From the NCBI RefSeq assembly GCF_003054705.1, contig NZ_QAYX01000018.1, positions 248,001-312,000 on the forward strand: DNA of 64,000 bases, given 5' to 3'. The number at the start of each line of letters is the position of its first letter. Positions within the stretch are counted from its first letter, which is position 1. Below are positions 58,408 through 64,000 of the stretch, in pieces. The notes below the pieces were generated by a model. The model had not been told where the DNA came from. It ran no database searches and was given only the letters and a program-made list of their open reading frames with translations. The translations under genes were made by a program, and so were the position numbers. Source of the stretch: Opitutus sp. ER46 (GTDB lineage: Bacteria > Verrucomicrobiota > Verrucomicrobiia > Opitutales > Opitutaceae).

Positions 58408-61371
58408 ATGATCCGCTCCCTCCTCGCTCGTTCTGCTTTCGGCCTCTGGCTCGCCGGCGCCCCGCTCGCGGCGCACGCCGTCGAACGCACGGCTTACGAT
58501 TTCAACCCCGACTGGCGGCTGCACGTCGGGGACCCGGAACGCGCGGCGGCCGCCGACTTCGACGATGCCCACTGGCGGCAGGTCACGCTGCCGCGGGCGT
58601 GGAACGAGGACGACGCGTTCCGGAAGGACATCGCGGAGCTGCCGACCGGCGTCGCGTGGTATCGCAAGACGTTCGTCCTGCCCGCGGACGCGGCCGACGC
58701 GAAGGTGTTCCTCGAGTTCGAGGGCGTGCGGCAGGGCGGAGAGTTCTACGTCAACGGTCAATGGATCGGCCGCCACGAGAACGGCGCGATGGCCGTGGGT
58801 TTCGACGTTTCGCGCTTCGTGCGCCCGGCGCCGGCGACGAACGTCGTGGCGGTGCGGACGGACAACGCGTGGGACTATCGCGAGCAGGCGACGAAGCAGC
58901 GCTTCCAGTGGTCGGACCGGAACTTCAACGCGAACTATGGCGGCATCCCGAAGAACGTGCGGCTGCACGTGGCGGACCGGCTGTACCAAACGCTGCCGCT
59001 CTACTCGCACCTGGGGACGACCGGGGTGTACGTGTACGCCGGTGACATCGACGTCACCGGACGTGCGGCGACGGTCACGGCCGAGTCGCAGGTGCGGAAC
59101 GAGCGGGCGACGGCGCAGAGCGTGCGGTATGGCGTGACGGTGGCGGAGACCGACGGCCGCGTGGTGCGGACCTTCGCGGCGGCGCCGGTGACGATTGCGC
59201 CGGGCGAGACGGTGACGCTGAAGGCGGCCGAACGCGTGGGCGGGCTGAACTTCTGGAGCTGGGGCTATGGCTATCTCTACGACGTGACGACGACCCTCGA
59301 AGTGGACGGCCACGTCGTGGACCGCGTCGTGACGCGCACCGGTTTTCGCAAGACCGCGTTTGGCCACGGCATGGTGACGCTGAACGACCGCGTGCTGCAG
59401 ATGCACGGGTACGCGCAGCGCACCTCGAACGAGTGGCCGGCGGTGGGGCTCTCGGTGCCGCCGTGGCTGAGCGACTTCAGCAACCGGCTGATGGTCGAGA
59501 GCGGCGGCAATCTCGTGCGCTGGATGCACATCACCCCGTGGAAGCAGGACGTTGAGTCCTGCGACCGCGTGGGCCTGATCCAGGCGATGCCGGCCGGCGA
59601 TGCGGAGAAGGACGCGAGCGGCCGCTCCTGGGAGCTGCGCGTGGAGCTGATGCGCGATGCGATCATCTACAACCGGAACAACCCGAGCGTCCTGTTCTAC
59701 GAGTGCGGCAACAATGAGATCAGCGAGGCGCACATGGCGCAGATGGAGGCGCTGCGGGACACGTTCGACCCGCATGGCGGCCGGGCGATCGGCGCGCGCA
59801 ACATGCTCGGCAGCCAGGTCGCGGAGTACGGCGGCGAGATGCTCTACATCAATAAGAGCGCGCGGCAGCCGTTCTGGGCGATGGAGTACTCGCGGGACGA
59901 AGGCCTGCGGAAGTACTGGGATGAATTCTCGCCGCCGTATCACAAGGACGGCGACGGGCCGCAGCATCGCGGGCAGGACGCCGGCGCGTACAACCGGAAC
60001 CAGGATTCGCACGCGATCGAGAACGTCACCCGCTGGTACGACTACTGGCGCGAGCGGCCGGGCACCGGGGCGCGCGTGAGCTCGGGCGGCGTGAACATCG
60101 TCTTTTCCGACACCAACACGCACCACCGCGGCGCGGAGAACTACCGTCGCAGCGGCGAGGTCGACGCGATGCGGCTGCCGAAGGACGGATTCTACGCGCA
60201 CCGCGTGATGTGGGACGCGTGGGTCGACGTGGAGCGGCCGGCGGCGCACATCCTCGGGCACTGGAATTACGCACCCGGGGTGCGGAAAAACGTGTATGTG
60301 GTGTCGAGCGCCGAGGCGGTGGAGCTGTTCCTGAACGGGCAGTCGCTCGGCCGGGGTCAGCCGCGGGACCGGTTCCTGTTCACCTTCGAAAACGTGGCGT
60401 GGGCGCCGGGGAGACTCGTGGCGGTCGGGCTCGATGCCGCGGGCCGGCGCGTGTGCGCGGCCGAAGTGCAGACCGCCGGCGAACCGGCGGCGCTGCGGTT
60501 GCAGGCGATCACGAGTCCGCTCGGCCTGCGCGCCGACGGCGCGGACATGGCGCTGGTGGACGTCGAGGTCGTCGACGCGGAGGGGCGGCGCTGCCCGACG
60601 GCGTTGAACCTGGTGAGCTTTGAGCTGGAAGGCCCGGTGGAGTGGCGCGGCGGCATCGCGCAAGGACCGGACAACTACATTCTCGCGCGCACCCTGCCGG
60701 TGGAGTGCGGGGTGAACCGCGTGCTCGTGCGCTCGACCCCGCACGCCGGCCGGATCGTGGTCCGGGCCTCCGCGGCGGGCCTGAAGCCGGCGGGGGTTGA
60801 GTTCGCATCGCATGCGGTGGCGGTCAGTGGCGGGCTGGCGCGGACGCTGCCGGCAGCCGGGCTCCCGGGATACCTCGGCCGCGGGCCGACCCCGGCGGGG
60901 GCGTCTTTCGTGCCGTCCCGCATGCCGGTGGCGGTGCAGCGGGTGACGGCGGGGGCCAACGCCGACAAGGCGGCAGCGAGCTGCGACGACAACGAGAATA
61001 CGGCGTGGGCCAACGGCGACGACCTGGCGACGGCGTGGATCGAGTACGAGTTCGCGCGCGACGTCCGGCTGACGGAGACAACATTGAAGCTCACCGGCTG
61101 GCGCCAGCGCAGCTACGCGATCCGGATCACGGTGGACGGCACCGAGGTCTTCCGCGGGGACACGCCGAAGACGCTTGGTTACGTGACGCTGCCCCTCAAG
61201 CCCGCGCCTGGCCGACGGCTCAAGCTCGAACTGCTGGCGGCCGGCACGAACAAGGAGGCGTTCGCCCTGAGTGAGATGGCCCGCAAGGAGAACGCCTCGA
61301 CGGGGGCCGACCGGCTGGGCGCGAACACGCTCAGCATCATCGAGGCTGAGTTCTACGAGGCGGCGCGGTGA
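58408..61371 (+). CDS. Secreted glycoside hydrolase family 2 protein
   Basis: 987 residues from the ATG at 58408. Signal peptide (about 1-24), sugar-binding domain (about 30-195), Ig-like domain, TIM barrel with acid/base Glu in YECGNNEISEAHMA and the likely nucleophile in WAMEYSRDEGLR, then DUF4982-like Ig domains (VVSSAEAVELFLNGQSLGRG). The C-terminal 110 residues (NTAWANGDDLATAWIEYEF) resemble an F5/8-type discoidin carbohydrate-binding fold. The substrate is a beta-linked glycan. Monocistronic, between the four-helix-bundle unit and the chemoreceptor. Confidence 0.9.
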   Translation: MIRSLLARSAFGLWLAGAPLAAHAVERTAYDFNPDWRLHVGDPERAAAADFDDAHWRQVTLPRAWNEDDAFRKDIAELPTGVAWYRKTFVLPADAADAKVFLEFEGVRQGGEFYVNGQWIGRHENGAMAVGFDVSRFVRPAPATNVVAVRTDNAWDYREQATKQRFQWSDRNFNANYGGIPKNVRLHVADRLYQTLPLYSHLGTTGVYVYAGDIDVTGRAATVTAESQVRNERATAQSVRYGVTVAETDGRVVRTFAAAPVTIAPGETVTLKAAERVGGLNFWSWGYGYLYDVTTTLEVDGHVVDRVVTRTGFRKTAFGHGMVTLNDRVLQMHGYAQRTSNEWPAVGLSVPPWLSDFSNRLMVESGGNLVRWMHITPWKQDVESCDRVGLIQAMPAGDAEKDASGRSWELRVELMRDAIIYNRNNPSVLFYECGNNEISEAHMAQMEALRDTFDPHGGRAIGARNMLGSQVAEYGGEMLYINKSARQPFWAMEYSRDEGLRKYWDEFSPPYHKDGDGPQHRGQDAGAYNRNQDSHAIENVTRWYDYWRERPGTGARVSSGGVNIVFSDTNTHHRGAENYRRSGEVDAMRLPKDGFYAHRVMWDAWVDVERPAAHILGHWNYAPGVRKNVYVVSSAEAVELFLNGQSLGRGQPRDRFLFTFENVAWAPGRLVAVGLDAAGRRVCAAEVQTAGEPAALRLQAITSPLGLRADGADMALVDVEVVDAEGRRCPTALNLVSFELEGPVEWRGGIAQGPDNYILARTLPVECGVNRVLVRSTPHAGRIVVRASAAGLKPAGVEFASHAVAVSGGLARTLPAAGLPGYLGRGPTPAGASFVPSRMPVAVQRVTAGANADKAAASCDDNENTAWANGDDLATAWIEYEFARDVRLTETTLKLTGWRQRSYAIRITVDGTEVFRGDTPKTLGYVTLPLKPAPGRRLKLELLAAGTNKEAFALSEMARKENASTGADRLGANTLSIIEAEFYEAAR

Positions 61372-61377
61372 CGCGGA

Positions 61378-62961
61378 TCAGCGGAAGCTCAGGGAGTCGG
61401 CGGCCGAAGCGTCGTTTCGGCTGGCGACGACCGTGAGCGGGCCGCTGCGGGCGCAATGGCGCCGTACCGGATGCGGGCTGACGTGCGGCGGATGATGGGG
61501 CACGGCGCCGGAGTGCCTCGGGGCGCCGCTGGGGGCGGCCTGGGCGGCAGTCCGGCCGACGAGCGCGAGCAGGTCGTTCGCGTTCTGGCGCATCACCTCG
61601 GCCTGAGCATTGAGCTCCTCCGCGGCGGCGGCGGTCTCCTCGGCATTGCTGGCGCTGGTCTGGGTGACCTTGTCCATCTGGCCGACGGCGCTGTTCACCT
61701 GCGCGATGCCCTGGTGCTGCTCGGCGGAGGCGGCGGCGATCTCGTTGACCAGCGTGTCCATCAGCCGGGTCTTTTCGAGGATGCCGGACAGGGATCCCTC
61801 GACCTTGGTGGTGATCTCGACGCCGTGTTCACTCCGGGAAAGCGCGACCTCGATCTTGGCAGCGGTTTCCCGCGCGGAGGCGGCGGAGCGCTGGGCGAGC
61901 TGGCGCACCTCGTCGGCGACCACGGAAAAACCCATCCCGGCTTCTCCCGCGCGCGCGGCCTCGATCGCGGCGTTCAGCGCGAGGATGTTGGTCTGGAACG
62001 CGATCTCGTCGATCGAGCGGATGATTTTGGCGATGTCCTGGGAGGAAGTCCGGATCTCGGCGACTGCCAGGCGCATCTCGGCCATGTCGGTGGCGCCCTG
62101 GTTGGCGGCCGCCGTTGCCTCGCCGGAGAGGTTTTTGGCCTTCTGGGCGCCGTCGGCGTTGCTGCGCGCCATGCCGGCCACCTCCTCGAGTGACGCCCCG
62201 GTTTCCTCGAGCGACGCCGCCTGCTCGCTCGCGCCCTCGGCGAGGGACTGGCTCGAGGCGGAGACCTGGCCCGAGGCGGCCGCCACCTGGCTGGCACTTT
62301 CTGCGATCGAGTCGGCGATGCGGGTAAGGTCGCGGCGGGTCTTGGCCGTGATCAGCCAGGCGATGGCGATGCCAGCGACGAGGGCGATCACGGCGGTGAG
62401 ATCGACGATCCGGACGGTGCGGACCACCCGCTCCTGGATCATGGGTCCCAGCGCATTCTGCTCCGCAATGATCGCGAGCTTGCACTCTTCCGCGGCGGCG
62501 CCGATCTGCGTGCCAATTTTCCGCATGCGGTCGGCGATCGCCGTCACGGTGGCGGGATCAGCGCCGCCCTGGATGGCGGCGACGAGTTCGGAGAAACGTT
62601 GCGCATGTTCGGTGACGCCGCGCTCGACGTTGGCGATGATCGCCACGCGTTCGGGCGCAGAGATCTGCTGTTTCGCGTCGCCGAGCAGCGCGTTCACGGT
62701 CGCGTGCCGCGATTCATATTCCCGGATCTTTTCGGGGGTGTGCAGCTCCTGGAAATCCTTCACTGCGACGCGCATCTCGAGCACGTTGGCCTGCACGCGG
62801 CCGAGGAGCATCGAATCCCGGGCCAATTCACGATAGGCGATGAAACCGTCCTTGCCGGTGTTGAGCCCGTGGCGGGCCACGAGCGCGAGGACACTGGCGA
62901 CAAGGAGGAGGAGCGCGAACCCGGTGATGACCTGGCGCGCGATGGTGGTGGGCTTCTTCAT
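61378..62961 (-). CDS. Methyl-accepting chemotaxis protein
   Basis: 527 residues from the ATG at 62961 ([20 protein letters not shown]). First membrane helix (about 10-30), a helical sensor (about 35-190), a second helix (about 195-215, [18 protein letters not shown]), and a long cytoplasmic coiled-coil with the kinase-binding hairpin [20 protein letters not shown] followed by [20 protein letters not shown]. No clear HAMP domain. The C-terminal 60 residues are His/Pro-rich. It controls the CheA kinase; che genes are not in this window. Confidence 0.93.
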   Translation of the reverse strand: MKKPTTIARQVITGFALLLLVASVLALVARHGLNTGKDGFIAYRELARDSMLLGRVQANVLEMRVAVKDFQELHTPEKIREYESRHATVNALLGDAKQQISAPERVAIIANVERGVTEHAQRFSELVAAIQGGADPATVTAIADRMRKIGTQIGAAAEECKLAIIAEQNALGPMIQERVVRTVRIVDLTAVIALVAGIAIAWLITAKTRRDLTRIADSIAESASQVAAASGQVSASSQSLAEGASEQAASLEETGASLEEVAGMARSNADGAQKAKNLSGEATAAANQGATDMAEMRLAVAEIRTSSQDIAKIIRSIDEIAFQTNILALNAAIEAARAGEAGMGFSVVADEVRQLAQRSAASARETAAKIEVALSRSEHGVEITTKVEGSLSGILEKTRLMDTLVNEIAAASAEQHQGIAQVNSAVGQMDKVTQTSASNAEETAAAAEELNAQAEVMRQNANDLLALVGRTAAQAAPSGAPRHSGAVPHHPPHVSPHPVRRHCARSGPLTVVASRNDASAADSLSFR

Positions 62962-63332
62962 GGGTGGGAGGGAGAGGACGGTGGTGGCGAACGTGGACCC
63001 TTCGGCCGCGGCCGACTTTCCTTCAATCACCGGAGGCCGCTTGCGTGTTTGTACCCAGAAACAGGTTACGTAACGCTGCCGCGCGGCGCGCCGCAATGCA
63101 CCCCGCTGACAACGGGGGTGGGCAGATATCCTCAGCCGGGCCGCGCCCCATCGTGCAGACTGCACGCTCCGGCCGTGGGTTCTGGCCGCTCAACCTGCGG
63201 GCGGACCGGCGGTCGGCATCGGGTTTGACGGGGGCGGGATGACGGAATTGGTTGGCTCCCATTTCACTCCGCCCGCGGCCCCGGCCGCGGCGGGCCCTGC
63301 AACGGGCGGTTTTCGCCCTGATCCCGTACACC
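62962..63332. other. Intergenic stretch with no feature recognised
   Basis: 371 bp between the chemoreceptor start (minus) and the M16 peptidase start (plus). It must hold both promoters. The only structure noted is a GTTACGTAAC palindrome near 63065, and no array or gene is seen. Confidence 0.5.

Positions 63333-64000
<668 letters not shown>

Overview
The window is high-GC bacterial DNA, and its gene content points to the Verrucomicrobiota, most likely the Opitutales/Opitutaceae. The clues are two TonB-dependent receptors (one next to an ECF sigma factor and FecR), GH2 and GH109 glycosidases, a sialate O-acetylesterase, a DUF3667 protein, four-helix-bundle genes, weak Shine-Dalgarno sequences, and a dense load of short-period repeats between genes. 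No rRNA, tRNA, CRISPR array or classical transposase was recognised. The organism assignment is inference.

Layout. 1-1310: the 5' part of a MerR-family regulator, divergent from a secreted fasciclin protein, with 11-bp-phased TTAGACA-type boxes between them. 1311-6720: gene-poor repeat islands around a CoiA-like gene and a cardiolipin synthase-like gene. 6722-19719 (mostly minus strand): GH2 glycosidase, DCC protein, GH109-type oxidoreductase/glycosidase, TonB receptor + FecR + ECF sigma factor, a BadF-type sugar kinase, and purC. 19853-27200: YciI-like, DUF3667, a TPR protein, a hybrid sensor kinase, YkgJ, DUF4202 and a UPF0126 channel. 27504-31177: a sigma-54-type promoter, a small membrane protein, an NtrC-type regulator and its NtrY-type kinase, the last two separated by an inverted-repeat-flanked four-helix-bundle gene. 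31415-43131: DUF1508, cinA, uvrC, GNAT, sialate esterase, heme-binding protein, ilvA, a RelE-like gene coupled to pssA, dnaN, and a membrane protein. 43340-55205: moaA, a TPR histidine kinase convergent with a NarL-type regulator, a second TonB receptor followed by a hydrolase/membrane fusion, and moeA-moaC-moaD-moaE. 55268-64000: a small membrane protein, gnd, a four-helix-bundle suffix protein bracketed by nonamer repeats, a GH2 glycosidase, a chemoreceptor and the start of an M16 peptidase.

How the genes work together. Surface signalling and uptake (sigma/FecR/TonB receptor), GH2 and GH109 enzymes, a GlcNAc-type kinase and a sialate esterase suggest use of complex host- or plant-derived glycans. 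moaA plus moeA/moaCDE cover most of molybdopterin synthesis. purC, uvrC, dnaN, pssA, gnd and ilvA are housekeeping genes.

The most unusual feature is a set of at least ten unrelated intergenic repeat families that share one design: family-specific units of 6-10 nt in quasi-tandem arrays, usually paired with an inverted copy. One family always lies directly after stop codons. Another occurs in frame inside a coding sequence. Two others bracket four-helix-bundle genes, one of which sits inside a two-component operon. I propose, as inference only, that the four-helix-bundle genes and their flanking repeats form mobile units comparable to RAYT/REP systems.
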